From the NCBI GenBank assembly GCA_934249275.1, contig CAKQKT010000042.1, positions 1 to 14,827 on the forward strand: a DNA stretch of 14,827 bases, given 5' to 3'. Under the pieces are notes generated by a model. It ran no database searches. It was not told the origin of the DNA and saw only the letters and a list, made by a program, of their open reading frames with translations. The stretch is from an uncultured Sutterella sp. (GTDB taxonomy: Bacteria; Pseudomonadota; Gammaproteobacteria; Burkholderiales; Burkholderiaceae_F). How positions within the stretch are numbered: the stretch's first letter is position 1; every line of letters starts with the position of its first letter. A program made the translations under genes and the position numbers. Below, one piece after another: positions 1 through 7,932 of the stretch.

Positions 1-73
1 GCTTTTTGTTAGTTTCTGTGCTGGGGCTGGCGGCGCGGGTACCCTCATTTCCCCAAAAGTCCAGAAGAGCCAG

Positions 74-106
74 AAAAAAGCCGCCTTCCTGTTTGGAAAG
101 CGGCTT
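74..106 (-). terminator. Rho-independent terminator of purD
   Basis: A hairpin lies 26 bases past the purD stop codon. Arms 78-89 and 95-106 pair over 11 of 12 positions (one C-A mismatch) around a five-base loop, and the minus-strand transcript then runs into six U residues (79-74). There is no T-run on the other side, so it acts for the minus strand only. Confidence 0.9.
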
Positions 107-131
107 ATTCAGGCCGAAAGACCGAAGGTTA

Positions 132-1415
132 TCAGCGGTTGAGAGCGCGGAAGCCGATGTCGGAGCGCATCTGCATGCCGTCGAACTTCACCTGACGCGC
201 AGCGGCGTAGGCGGACTTCTGAGCGGCAGCGATGGATTCGCCGAGGCCGACAACGCAGAGAACGCGGCCGCCGGAAACGACCGTGAGGCCTTCTTCGTTG
301 AGCTTCGTGCCGGCGTGGAAGACCATCTGTTCGGCGGTGTTTTCCGGAAGCTCTTCAATGATGGCGCCCTTTTCAGGATTGGTCGGGTAGCCGCGGGCGG
401 CGCAGACGACGCCGAGAGCGGTGCGGCGATCCCATTCGACTTCGACGCTGTCAAGCTTGCCGTCGATGCCGGCTTCGATGATTTCGGAAAAGTCGCTCTT
501 GACGCGCATCATGATCGGCTGCGTTTCCGGATCGCCGAAGCGGCAGTTGAATTCAAGAGTGCGTACCACAGGCTTGCCGTCGGCGTCATGAGAGATCATG
601 AGGCCGGCATAAAGGAAGCCGGTGTAGCGGATGCCGTCGGCGGCCATGCCCTGAACGGTCGGGCGGATGATTTCACGCATGACCTGAGCGTGAATGTCGG
701 GAGTGACGACCGGGGCCGGGGAGTAGGCGCCCATGCCGCCCGTGTTGGGACCCTGGTCGGCGTCGAGAAGTCGCTTGTGGTCCTGAGAGGTGGCCATCGG
801 AAGAATGTTTTCGCCGTCGACCATCACGATGAAGGAGGCTTCTTCACCGTCGAGGAAGTCTTCGATCACGACGCGGGCGCCGGCGTTGCCGAAGGTGTGG
901 CCTTCAAGCATCATGTCGATGGCGTCATGGGCTTCCTGTTCGGACATGGCAACGACGACGCCCTTGCCGGCGGCGAGACCGTCAGCCTTAACGACGATCG
1001 GAGCGCCCTTGCGGCGGACATAAGCGTGGGCGGCATCGGGATCCGTGAAGGATTCGTAGTCTGCCGTCGGAATGTTGTGACGCTTCATGAAGGCCTTGGC
1101 GAAGTCCTTGGAGCTTTCGAGCTGGGCAGCGGCCTGCGTCGGCCCGAAGATGCGCAGACCGGCAGCGCGGAACTGGTCAACAATGCCGGCGGCAAGCGGA
1201 GCCTCGGGTCCCACGACCGTGAAGGCGATGTCGTTGTTCTTAACGAATTCGATCAGCTTGTCGATGGCGGTGATCGGAAGGTTTTCAAGACGAGGCGTCA
1301 GGGCAGTGCCCGCATTGCCGGGGGCCACGAAAACTTTGGTCACGCGATCGCTCTGAGCGAGGCGCCAGGCGAGGGCGTGTTCACGGCCGCCATTGCCAAC
1401 AACGAGAAGGTTCAT
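132..1415 (-). CDS. purD: Phosphoribosylamine-glycine ligase (GAR synthetase)
   Basis: This cytoplasmic ATP-grasp enzyme joins glycine to 5-phosphoribosylamine with ATP, the second step of de novo purine synthesis. The 427-residue length is normal for PurD. Visible landmarks are the N-terminal motif VGNGGREHALAW (residues 6-17), the PGNAGT segment (32-37), the ATP-grasp loop KADGLAAGKGVVVA (143-156), the NTGGMGAYSP segment (224-233) and the metal/ATP-binding stretch LEFNCRFGDPETQ (287-299). The ATG at 1415-1413 is chosen because the family begins exactly there (MNLLVVGNGG) and a modest purine-rich ribosome site (AAGAGA) lies about 10 bases upstream. The gene is monocistronic, with its own terminator below and the yebC terminator above. 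Codon choice is strongly biased, as in highly expressed genes. The identification is secure. Confidence 0.98.
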   Translation of the reverse strand: MNLLVVGNGGREHALAWRLAQSDRVTKVFVAPGNAGTALTPRLENLPITAIDKLIEFVKNNDIAFTVVGPEAPLAAGIVDQFRAAGLRIFGPTQAAAQLESSKDFAKAFMKRHNIPTADYESFTDPDAAHAYVRRKGAPIVVKADGLAAGKGVVVAMSEQEAHDAIDMMLEGHTFGNAGARVVIEDFLDGEEASFIVMVDGENILPMATSQDHKRLLDADQGPNTGGMGAYSPAPVVTPDIHAQVMREIIRPTVQGMAADGIRYTGFLYAGLMISHDADGKPVVRTLEFNCRFGDPETQPIMMRVKSDFSEIIEAGIDGKLDSVEVEWDRRTALGVVCAARGYPTNPEKGAIIEELPENTAEQMVFHAGTKLNEEGLTVVSGGRVLCVVGLGESIAAAQKSAYAAARQVKFDGMQMRSDIGFRALNR

Positions 1416-1437
1416 TTTGATGGTCTCTTAGTAACGG

Positions 1438-1525
1438 TCCGGCGCAGGGCGCCGGAGTTGTGGGAGAGAGCTCCCGGAAGGTGAAATTCTGACTTGCTTC
1501 GGCGTCGCCGAAGCCCCCCAGGGGG
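1438..1525 (-). promoter_or_regulatory. Hairpin-rich purD leader
   Basis: The stretch just upstream of purD contains three separate inverted repeats plus a C-run/G-run pair. Arms 1438-1445 and 1449-1456 pair over 8 bp around three bases. Arms 1462-1466 and 1471-1475 pair over 5 bp around a four-base loop. Arms 1496-1503 and 1507-1514 pair over 8 bp around three bases. Bases 1515-1519 (C-run) and 1521-1525 (G-run) could pair or compete with each other. If transcription starts near 1527, about 80% of the leader is structured. No U-run follows any of the hairpins, so simple intrinsic attenuation is not evident. I do not recognise a named riboswitch. Confidence 0.5.
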
Positions 1526-1533
1526 AACATCCT

Positions 1534-1563
1534 ATTGTACTGCCCGCACGGGGGTGCTGTCCC
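1534..1563 (-). promoter_or_regulatory. Candidate sigma-70 promoter of purD
   Basis: On the minus strand a TACAAT -10 element (1539-1534) lies 18 bases below GGGACA (1563-1558; 4 of 6 matches to TTGACA). The start would be near 1527, giving a leader of about 112 bases. It lies between the yebC terminator hairpin and purD, where a promoter is needed. The -35 is weak, so this is a prediction only. Confidence 0.4.
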
Positions 1564-1572
1564 TTGCGCAGG

Positions 1573-1612
1573 TAGGTAAAAGGAAAGCCCGTTCACTTTA
1601 ATGAACGGGCTT
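1573..1612 (-). terminator. Terminator of yebC
   Basis: A perfect 11-bp stem (1585-1595 with 1602-1612) closes a six-base loop 20 bases past the yebC stop. On the minus strand it is followed by the pyrimidine-rich stretch TCCTTTTACC. The T-run is interrupted, so efficiency may be moderate. Confidence 0.75.
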
Positions 1613-1631
1613 CACGCGAAAAAGTATCCGC

Positions 1632-2366
1632 TTATTCTTCGTCTTCGAAATCGGCGGACGTGTAGACCTGCTGAACGTCGTCGAGGTCTTCGAGGGCGTC
1701 GATCATCTTCTGCATCTTTTCAGCATCGGCGCCGGAGAGCTTGACTTCGTTGAGAGCCTTGTACGTGATTTCGCACACGACCGGTTCGATGCCGGCGGCT
1801 TCGAAGGCCTTGGAGACGGCGTCGAAGGCGGACGGATCGCACGTGACTTCGATGGAGCCGTCTTCGTCGGAGATAACGTCGTCAGCGCCGGCTTCGAGAG
1901 CGATTTCCATCACGGCGTCTTCAGTCGTCACGCCCGGGGCGAAGACGAACTCGCCGATGTGCTTGAACATGAAGGACACGGAGCCTTCCGTGCCGAGATT
2001 GCCGCCGTGCTTCGTGAGAGCGTGGCGGACGTCGGCAACGGTGCGGACGCGGTTGTCGGTCGTGCAGTCGATGATGAGGGCGGCGCCGCCGACGCCATAG
2101 CCTTCATAGCGGACTTCTTCGTAGGAGACGCCCGGGAGCTGGCCGGTGCCCTTGAGGATGGCGTTGGAGATGGTGTCCTTGGGCACGTTGCCGGAACGAG
2201 CCTTGATCAAGGCGAGACGGAGGCGGGAATTGGTGTCCGGGTCGCCGCCGCCCATGCGGGCGGCCACGATGATTTCACGAACCAGCTTCGTCCAGAGGTT
2301 GGAGCGCTTGGCGTCCTGACGGCCCTTGCGGTGCTGGATGTTGGCCCACTTGGAATGACCTGACAT
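1632..2366 (-). CDS. yebC: YebC/PmpR/TACO1-family protein
   Basis: YebC-family proteins are widespread cytoplasmic proteins, long annotated as transcriptional regulators. More recent work on bacterial members and mitochondrial TACO1 points to a role in relieving ribosome stalling at difficult stretches such as polyproline. The 244-residue length is usual. The N-terminal signature [21 protein letters not shown] (1-21) is nearly invariant in the family. It is followed by the helical segment FTKLIREI-like [19 protein letters not shown] (25-43), the loop [10 protein letters not shown] (60-69) and the core [15 protein letters not shown] (119-133). The tail is acidic (FEDEE). The start at 2366 is supported by the conserved first residues and by a clear ribosome site, AAAGGA, at about 2377-2372. 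The gene is monocistronic and terminated on both sides. Which of the two proposed functions applies here cannot be read from sequence. Confidence 0.96.
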   Translation of the reverse strand: MSGHSKWANIQHRKGRQDAKRSNLWTKLVREIIVAARMGGGDPDTNSRLRLALIKARSGNVPKDTISNAILKGTGQLPGVSYEEVRYEGYGVGGAALIIDCTTDNRVRTVADVRHALTKHGGNLGTEGSVSFMFKHIGEFVFAPGVTTEDAVMEIALEAGADDVISDEDGSIEVTCDPSAFDAVSKAFEAAGIEPVVCEITYKALNEVKLSGADAEKMQKMIDALEDLDDVQQVYTSADFEDEE

Positions 2367-2524
2367 GATAGTCCTTTCGATTATGCATTGAACGGCCGGG
2401 CAATCCGTGCCTGAGGGGCATCCATGGATCGTTGCCGCGCGCCGGTGTTCTTAGGAATACGAGTCCGCCCTGTCGGCGCTCTCTGTGCTGAGTGCATGGC
2501 CGGAGCGGATAAGGCCGTATAGTT

Positions 2525-2566
2525 TAAAACAAAAAAGGCCGGACCGCGAGAAGCGGACCGGCCTTT
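2525..2566 (-). terminator. Terminator of the AbgA-like hydrolase gene
   Basis: Outer arms 2534-2542 and 2558-2566 pair perfectly (9 bp). Inner arms 2544-2547 and 2553-2556 add 4 bp after an A-A mismatch and close a GAGAA loop. The minus strand then runs TTTTTTGTTTT. It starts 20 bases past the stop codon at 2587. Confidence 0.92.
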
Positions 2567-2586
2567 CGGTCATTTGACAGTCTGAA

Positions 2587-3864
2587 TTACTTCAGAATCT
2601 TGGAAATGGTGCTGGCCCAAACGGCGAGGCCCTTGTCGAGAGCCTTTTCGTCGATGTCGAACTTGGCCGTGTGGTGGCCGGACGGACGGTCGGCGCCGAG
2701 CACGAAGAATGCAGCCTTGCCGCCGTGCGCCTGAACGCGACGGGCGAGAATGGTGGCGTCTTCGGAACCGCCGAAGTTCATCGGATCCTTGCGGGCGGTC
2801 ATGCCTTCGACGGATTCAACAGCTTCCGTGAGAACCTGGACGAGTTCGGGGTCGTTGGTAAGGTCAACGGCTTCGCCCATCTTTTCGATGGTGTATTCGC
2901 AGTTCTGGCTCAGAGCGCAGCCCTTGATGATGTTGACGGCGGAGTCATACATGTACTGATTGATTTCGCCGGTTTCACCGCGGACTTCCATCTTCATGAC
3001 GGCGTGCGTCGGGATGACGTTGCGGCCTTCGCCGGCAACAAGCTGGCCTACGTTGATGCGGGTCATGCCGCCGCCGTGGCGGGCAATGCCGAGAAGCTGT
3101 ACGAAGGCGTTGCAGGCGGCGGCCATGGCGTTGTGGCCGGCGTTGGGTTCGACGCCGGCATGAGCCGGACGGCCCGTGTAGGTGACGTCGAGCTTCGTCG
3201 TGCAGAGGAAGCCGTAGGGGTTGACGGAGACTTCGCCGGACTTGCACATCATGGCGATGTGGGAGCTGAGGAAGTAGTCGGCGTCGTCGAGAACGCCGGA
3301 GGCGGCCATGCCGGCGGCGCCGCGAACGCCTTCTTCAGCCGGCTGGAAGAGAATCTTGATCTTGCCGTTCATCTTTTCGATGTTGTCGGCAAACCAGTGG
3401 GCGACGGCGAGACCGGTGGAGGTGTGGGCGTCGTGGCCGCAGGCGTGCATCAGGCCCGGGCGCTTGGAGATGAAGCCTTCATGAGCCGGAATGTGGTCGT
3501 CATCCGTGGATTCCGTGACGGGAACGCAGTCGATGTCGAAGCGGATGGCAAGCGTGGGGCCGGGACGACCGGTGTCCATAACGCCGACGCAGCCCGTCAG
3601 GCCGTCCATTTCTGCGAGAAGTTCTTCGCTGACGCCGTTTTCGCGAGCAAGCTTGAGACCGGCTTCGACGACCTTGGGGTTGCGGCCGAGGCAGTTGTCG
3701 GGATTGATGACACTCTTGCCGAGAAGCACTTCGTAGCCGTATTCGCGCAGTTTGCCGACGATGAAGGCCGTCGTGGTGAATTCACTCCAGCCTTCTTCAG
3801 GCATCGTATGGAGATGGCGGCGGATTTCGATCAGCTGGTCATGGTAAGCGCAGGTGCAGGTCAT
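2587..3864 (-). CDS. AbgA-like M20D amidohydrolase
   Basis: This is a metal-dependent peptidase M20 family amidohydrolase of the M20D type (amidohydrolase/aminoacylase), 425 residues. As far as I can recall the sequences, the closest match is AbgA, a subunit of E. coli p-aminobenzoyl-glutamate hydrolase (436 residues). Visible active-site elements are HACGHDAHT (140-148; His and Cys metal ligands), the catalytic pair in QPAEEG (EE 177-178), the metal-ligand His in SSHI (202) and the C-terminal GHHTAKFD segment (396-403). GGSEDAT (365-371) is also typical. There is no signal peptide, so it is cytoplasmic. The start at 3864 is supported by a strong ribosome site, GAGGAG (3876-3871), six bases upstream. 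AbgA normally works with AbgB, and no abgB or abgT lies in the window. The substrate is therefore uncertain; an N-acyl or aminobenzoyl amino acid is likely. It is divergent from a second M20 hydrolase. Confidence 0.88.
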   Translation of the reverse strand: MTCTCAYHDQLIEIRRHLHTMPEEGWSEFTTTAFIVGKLREYGYEVLLGKSVINPDNCLGRNPKVVEAGLKLARENGVSEELLAEMDGLTGCVGVMDTGRPGPTLAIRFDIDCVPVTESTDDDHIPAHEGFISKRPGLMHACGHDAHTSTGLAVAHWFADNIEKMNGKIKILFQPAEEGVRGAAGMAASGVLDDADYFLSSHIAMMCKSGEVSVNPYGFLCTTKLDVTYTGRPAHAGVEPNAGHNAMAAACNAFVQLLGIARHGGGMTRINVGQLVAGEGRNVIPTHAVMKMEVRGETGEINQYMYDSAVNIIKGCALSQNCEYTIEKMGEAVDLTNDPELVQVLTEAVESVEGMTARKDPMNFGGSEDATILARRVQAHGGKAAFFVLGADRPSGHHTAKFDIDEKALDKGLAVWASTISKILK

Positions 3865-4224
3865 TGTTTTCTCCTCAATTGACTTGTACGTCCTCTATCA
3901 CTTTCGGAATGTTCAGGGCGAAAGCGATGTGAGGGCTAAGGGACGGGGGATATTATGTTCAACTCGGAAAAAATGCGCATCGGGAGAAACCGTAGGATGC
4001 TGTTCTTTTAGGCGCACAGGCAGTTCAGTCCGATCAAGTCCGAAACGTGAAGCCGTCTCTGTCGTTTATCTCGTGTCAAACAACAGGCGTTTTCCTTCTC
4101 CCTCTTAAGGGGTAGGTCTTTGTCAGTTGGTAGTATTTCCAATAAAGGCTTACTTCTGCACCCCGAGAGAATGCATTGAAAAGAAGAAGCCGAAAATACG
4201 ATCCGACCAATAAGGAGACAAACG
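3865..4224. other. Divergent intergenic region between two M20 hydrolase genes
   Basis: These 360 bases separate two divergently transcribed hydrolase genes and must carry both promoters. They are richer in A+T than the flanking genes, and no coding sequence has convincing support. For the plus gene a weak candidate is TTGTCA (4120-4125) with AATAAA (4141-4146) at 15-base spacing. For the minus gene CATAAT (3957-3952) resembles a -10 but has no good -35. A half-matching FNR-like sequence occurs at 4024-4037 (TTCAG-N4-ATCAA, 8 of 10). I see no strong inverted repeat that would mark a shared operator. Confidence 0.6.
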
Positions 4225-5493
4225 ATGTCAGTTACCGGACTGCAGACCGAGGGTCTGAAGTATGCCAAGGCGATTTTTGATACGGTCCGACGCATGTCGG
4301 CGGATACGCTGGGCGTTTCCCGTCAGGGCTACAGTGCGCTCGAGACGGATGTCCTGCACTATCTGCAGGGGCTTGGCCGCGATATTGGTCTTGAAATTCG
4401 TTCTGATGACGCCGGCAATGTATGGATGACAATGCCCGGGCGAGACCGCACGCTTCCCGCCATTGTTGCCGGAAGCCATGTTGACAGCGTTCCGCAGGGC
4501 GGCAACTACGACGGTCTTGCCGGCGTGGTTGCTGCGCTCACCGTTGCATGGTGGATGCATCGTCATGAAGTTCAGCTCGAACGCGACTACACGGTTCTTA
4601 TGATGCGTTGTGAAGAGAGCTCCTATTTCGGCAAGGCCTACGTGGGTTCGCTCGGCATGATGGGCCGTCTCACGCAGTCCGATCTGATGCTTCGTCATCG
4701 TACGGAGGACATCACGCTCGGCCAGTGCATTTCGGCATGCGGCCTTGATCCCAACAAGCTCACAGCCGGCACGCCGATTGTCGATCTCAAGAAGATTGCC
4801 TGCTTCATCGAACTTCATATCGAGCAGGGTCCGACGCTTACGAGCAATGACAAGATCCGTGTCGGCGTTGTCACCGGAATTCGCGGCAACGTTCGCCACA
4901 AGAATGTTGTTTGCCATGGCGAGACCGCTCATTCCGGCGCCGTCAACAAGGAATTCCGCCACGATGCTGTGATGGCGACGGCGGCGCTTATCCACCGCAT
5001 GGAAAATTATTGGCAGGAATGGCTTGACCGCGGCGAGGACCTCGTCTTCACGGTCGGCGTCATTCGCACGGGTGCTACGGCTGCCATCTCCGTCATTCCG
5101 GGCGAAGTGAGCTTCACGATCGACATGCGAAGCCTGAGCGCTGACACGTGCGAGCGCTTCCATCAACTGATGCTTGAAGAAGCTGCCGCTCTGGAAAAGG
5201 AGCGCAGCGTTCGCTTCGACTTTGACAAGCCGCTCTATACGGCTCCGGGCTTTGTTGATCAGGCATTGTCCGATCGTCTCTACAAGGCTGCCGAAGACAA
5301 TGGCATTCCGTGCATGCGTCTGCCATCCGGGGCCGGTCACGATGCCGCCGTTATTGGCGGAGCCGGCATTCCGGTTGCGATGATCTTCGTCGCCAATCAG
5401 AACGGTTCGCACAATCCGCATGAGGAAATGATTCTGAAGGACTTCATGACGGGTGCCGATCTTCTCTGGCAGGCGGTTCGCCAGTTCGATTGA
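4225..5493 (+). CDS. Zn-dependent hydantoinase/carbamoylase-family amidohydrolase (M20)
   Basis: Members of this family cleave N-carbamoyl groups from amino acids, beta-ureidopropionate or allantoate and need two metal ions. The 422-residue length fits. Expected elements in order are the metal motif GSHVDSVPQGG (83-93), the second ligand in NYDG (Asp96), the acidic pair CEES (130-131), ELHIEQGP (196-203, ligand His198), the dimerisation-domain segment GIRGNVRHKNV (218-228) with GETAHSG (232-238), SGAGHDA (368-374) and the final ligand in NGSHNPHEEM (His396). The start is set by a strong ribosome site, AAGGAGA (4212-4218), six bases before the ATG. The usual EEGSRF segment reads EESSYFGKAY here, so the substrate could differ from classical carbamoylases. 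It begins an apparent two-gene operon with the regulator at 5507. The family is secure; L-carbamoylase, ureidopropionase and allantoate hydrolase cannot be separated by eye. Confidence 0.85.
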   Translation: MSVTGLQTEGLKYAKAIFDTVRRMSADTLGVSRQGYSALETDVLHYLQGLGRDIGLEIRSDDAGNVWMTMPGRDRTLPAIVAGSHVDSVPQGGNYDGLAGVVAALTVAWWMHRHEVQLERDYTVLMMRCEESSYFGKAYVGSLGMMGRLTQSDLMLRHRTEDITLGQCISACGLDPNKLTAGTPIVDLKKIACFIELHIEQGPTLTSNDKIRVGVVTGIRGNVRHKNVVCHGETAHSGAVNKEFRHDAVMATAALIHRMENYWQEWLDRGEDLVFTVGVIRTGATAAISVIPGEVSFTIDMRSLSADTCERFHQLMLEEAAALEKERSVRFDFDKPLYTAPGFVDQALSDRLYKAAEDNGIPCMRLPSGAGHDAAVIGGAGIPVAMIFVANQNGSHNPHEEMILKDFMTGADLLWQAVRQFD

Positions 5494-5506
5494 CAAGGTG
5501 GCTGCA

Positions 5507-6187
5507 ATGGAAAGGAGCAAGCCGGTTTCGGTCGTGCTCATAGATGATTTTCCGCTGTTCCGCAAGGCAATGGCAGATGTCTTGAGCGCAACCGGGGAAT
5601 TCCAGATTGTGGGACAGACGGGGGAGGGCGACATTGCGCTTGGTCTTGCCTCGCTGGGCCCGGACATCATTGTGATGAGCCTCGAAGCTGAGGAGTACTC
5701 AGCGCTTGATCTTCTCAAGGAGATCAAGTACCGGCACCCTGCTACGCGCGTGGTGATGGTGATGAGTTCGGCCGACAGTTCCGGCCGGCTCATGCAGGCT
5801 ATCCGTCTTGAAGCGAACGGCTATCTGCTTCGCACGATTTCACCGGGCGAATTTTTGGAACAGCTTCGAAAGACTGCTCTGGGCGGCATGGCTTCGAGCG
5901 AGAAGGTGACTTCTGCGCTTGCTGAGAAGCTTCGCGGCGATTCTTACGCCGTTGAGGATGACAGGCGCATTACCGAGCTTACGGCCCGTGAACAGGATGT
6001 GCTCGGATATTTGGCAACCGGCATCTCCAATATGGAGTTGTCCCAGCTGCTCGGCATCTCCGAGGGAACCGTCAAGGTTCATGTCAAGCACATGCTCAAG
6101 AAGCTCAGGTTCCGCTCCCGTGTGGAGCTCGCCGTCTGGGCGGCCGAGAACGGCTTCAAGGTCAAGCCGAACGAAGACGGAGGCTGA
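5507..6187 (+). CDS. NarL/LuxR-type regulator with atypical receiver domain
   Basis: This 226-residue DNA-binding regulator has an N-terminal receiver-like domain (about 7-125) and a C-terminal LuxR helix-turn-helix (about 155-215). The HTH is canonical: LTAREQDVLGYLATGISNME (158-177), then LLGISEGTVKVHVKHMLKKL (181-200). The receiver keeps the acidic pair DD (13-14), but the position of the phosphoacceptor Asp (PDIIVMDL in relatives) is Ser58 (PDIIVMSL), and the conserved Lys of GYLLK is Arg109. Classical phosphorylation is therefore unlikely. I choose the ATG at 5507 because AAGGTGG (5495-5501) sits five bases before it; an in-frame GTG at 5498 is possible, and longer versions would overlap the hydrolase. 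The gap after the hydrolase stop is 13 bases and a terminator follows, so the two genes are probably cotranscribed. No histidine kinase lies nearby. Confidence 0.9.
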   Translation: MERSKPVSVVLIDDFPLFRKAMADVLSATGEFQIVGQTGEGDIALGLASLGPDIIVMSLEAEEYSALDLLKEIKYRHPATRVVMVMSSADSSGRLMQAIRLEANGYLLRTISPGEFLEQLRKTALGGMASSEKVTSALAEKLRGDSYAVEDDRRITELTAREQDVLGYLATGISNMELSQLLGISEGTVKVHVKHMLKKLRFRSRVELAVWAAENGFKVKPNEDGG

Positions 6188-6210
6188 TCGGCGTTTGATT
6201 CGATTGATGT

Positions 6211-6246
6211 AAAGCGCGCGTTCCCATTCGGAGCGCGCGTTTTTTT
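6211..6246 (+). terminator. Terminator of the hydrolase-regulator operon
   Basis: GC-rich arms 6211-6224 and 6230-6243 pair around a five-base loop (CATTC), with two G-U wobbles at most, and the plus strand continues in a T-run (6240-6246). It begins 23 bases past the regulator's stop codon. Confidence 0.92.
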
Positions 6247-6470
6247 CTTCTCTGGCCTACGAGAAGGTGCTTGAAGAGTTTTCTGAAGAAGTTTTTGCAG
6301 ATTCCGCTTGAGGTGTTGAACCAATGTTGAAGGAATGGTCTGCACGGGTGCAGTGAAGATGCCGGATGCATTCGCGAGTGACGGCTGAAGTGGCATCGAA
6401 TGGTGTTGTTTCAACGTTCAAGGGAGTGTTGGTTGGAGGCGGAGACGAGGGGCTCGAATGGAGATGCCTG
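6247..6470. other. Intergenic space between convergent units, no gene seen
   Basis: This stretch lies between the terminator of the plus-strand operon and that of dcuB. Short open frames occur on both strands but none has a ribosome site together with a recognisable or compositionally plausible product. A few imperfect GTTGAA/TTCAAC copies occur (around 6315-6420) without a regular pattern. I assign nothing here. Confidence 0.5.
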
Positions 6471-6507
6471 AAAATGCAAAGGGACAATGCTTTCGCATTG
6501 TCCCTTT
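6471..6507 (-). terminator. Terminator of dcuB
   Basis: A perfect 13-bp stem (6478-6490 with 6495-6507) closes a four-base loop. On the minus strand it is followed by TTTGCATTTT. It is 76 bases past the dcuB stop. A second, GC-rich 7-bp hairpin (6527-6533 with 6541-6547) lies between the stop and this terminator but has no T-run. Confidence 0.8.
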
Positions 6508-6582
6508 ACTGTGCCTATTTTGGCCGGAGCCGGTGGTCCGCCGGCTCAGATTACATCTTGTGTCCTCAATGTAGTTCTTAGA

Positions 6583-7932
6583 TTAGATGTAACCGTAGCA
6601 GAGGCCAAGGATGTAGCCGGTGGCAGTAGCGGTCAACACACCGATCAGACCCGGAAGGATGAAGGAGTGGTTGATCACGAAGCGACCGATGTGCGTCGTG
6701 CCGGAACGGTCAAACTGGAGAGCGGCCAGGTCGGACGGGTACGTCGGCAGGATGTAGTAGCCGTAGCAGGCAGCAGCGCAGGAGACCACGAGGCCCGGGG
6801 GAACGCCGATGGAGAGGGCGACCGGAACAATGGTGGCAACAGCAGCAGCCTGGGAGTTCACGAGCTTGGACGTCATGATCAGGACGAGAGCGTAGGCCCA
6901 CGGATACTGGCGGACGACTTCCGTCATGACGGCCTTGAGGTCGGCAAGGTGAGCGGCAAACATCGTATCGGCCATCCAAGCCACGCCGAACACGGCGGTG
7001 ATGGCAACGCAGCCGGCGGAGAAGACGTTGGTCTTGCCGATGGTGGAGGCACGGGTCTTGCAGAAGATCACGATGAAGGCACCGCAGGCGAGCATGAACA
7101 TCTGAATGATCAGCGTCATGGAGAGGGCCTTCTTGCCGATGATCGGACGAAGTTCAGGGAACATGCCGAAGACGGCGACGGCAGCAACCGTGGCGAGGAA
7201 GATCCAGAGGGAAGCCCACTGTTCCGGACGGAAGGTCTTGCCGATGAGGGTCGTCGTTTCGCCGTAGACATACTTCTTCTGTTCCGGATCGGAGATCAGC
7301 TTCTGGAATTCTTCGTCCTTGTCGAGGTCCTTGCCGCGGAACATGGAGAAGACGGAAACGGCGAACAGACCGACGAGGGCGCCCGGGATCGTGATGCTGA
7401 AGAGCTGGACGAAGCCGAAGGCCTTGCCGCCAACCTGATAGCCGTCGCAGAGAGCAATCATCGACACGGCGGCAACGGCGGCCGGCGAGCAGATGATGGA
7501 CATCTGAGAAGCAATGGTGGATGCGGCCATCGGACGTTCCGGACGGATGCCGTTCTTGATGGCGACGTCATAAATAATCGGAAGCATCGTGTACACGACG
7601 TGGCCCGTGCCGCAGAGAAGGGCGAGGAACCAGCAGAGGTACGGAGCGAGGAAGCAGACCGCGCGCGGGTGCTTGCGGAGCATCTTTTCAGCAATCTGGA
7701 GGAGGCAGTCAAGGCCGCCGGCAGCCTGAAGGGCAGCAGAGGCGCAGATCACGGCCAGAATCGTCAGGATGACGTCGACCGGGGGCTTGCCGGGCTTCAG
7801 ATGGAAGCCGAAAACGAGGATGATGAGGCCGATGCCGCCGATAAGGCCGAGGGCCATGCCGCCCTTGCGGGCGCCGTAGAAGAGGGCAACCAGAACGATG
7901 ACTAGTTGTACCCAAAAGTCAAAACCGAGCAT
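6583..7932 (-). CDS. dcuB: Anaerobic C4-dicarboxylate transporter, DcuB type
   Basis: This inner-membrane carrier of the Dcu family imports fumarate, malate or aspartate and exports succinate during anaerobic fumarate respiration. With the chosen ATG the protein has 449 residues, against about 446 for E. coli DcuB, and hydrophobic segments span nearly its full length. Near-identical family stretches are [19 protein letters not shown] near the N-terminus, [55 protein letters not shown] and, near the C-terminus, [19 protein letters not shown] and [17 protein letters not shown]. The frame can be read back to a TTG at 7950, but that has no ribosome site; the ATG at 7932 gives the family's N-terminus ([10 protein letters not shown]), although its ribosome site (GAGAA) is weak. 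It lies downstream of the fumarase gene but behind a terminator and a long gap. Choice of DcuB over DcuA is from sequence recall. Confidence 0.93.
   Translation of the reverse strand: MLGFDFWVQLVIVLVALFYGARKGGMALGLIGGIGLIILVFGFHLKPGKPPVDVILTILAVICASAALQAAGGLDCLLQIAEKMLRKHPRAVCFLAPYLCWFLALLCGTGHVVYTMLPIIYDVAIKNGIRPERPMAASTIASQMSIICSPAAVAAVSMIALCDGYQVGGKAFGFVQLFSITIPGALVGLFAVSVFSMFRGKDLDKDEEFQKLISDPEQKKYVYGETTTLIGKTFRPEQWASLWIFLATVAAVAVFGMFPELRPIIGKKALSMTLIIQMFMLACGAFIVIFCKTRASTIGKTNVFSAGCVAITAVFGVAWMADTMFAAHLADLKAVMTEVVRQYPWAYALVLIMTSKLVNSQAAAVATIVPVALSIGVPPGLVVSCAAACYGYYILPTYPSDLAALQFDRSGTTHIGRFVINHSFILPGLIGVLTATATGYILGLCYGYI

Noticed and set aside
6..1484. A 492-residue open frame antisense to purD
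   Set aside because: It mirrors the purD codon pattern on the opposite strand, has no family signature, and would run through the purD terminator and leader. Strong codon bias in GC-rich genes produces such shadows.
2420..2429. Ten-base palindrome ATCCATGGAT upstream of yebC
   Set aside because: It is short, isolated and not placed against any recognisable promoter; likely chance.
2671..3882. A 403-residue open frame antisense to the AbgA-like hydrolase
   Set aside because: It is rich in Gly, Ala, Val and Asp with no domain, the usual shadow composition; the minus-strand product has all the catalytic motifs.
4024..4037. FNR-like sequence TTCAG-N4-ATCAA between the hydrolases
   Set aside because: Only 8 of 10 positions match, both mismatches fall in one half-site, and no promoter element is correctly placed beside it.
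5453..5506. Longer N-terminus of the LuxR-type regulator
   Set aside because: It would overlap the end of the hydrolase gene and add residues before the receiver domain that the family lacks; the ATG at 5507 has a proper ribosome site.
6527..6547. GC-rich hairpin just after the dcuB stop as a terminator
   Set aside because: It has a 7-bp stem but no T-run on the minus strand; the longer hairpin at 6478-6507 fits better.
6487..7905. A 472-residue hydrophilic open frame antisense to dcuB
   Set aside because: Its charged, repetitive composition is the complement of a membrane-protein gene; dcuB is certain.
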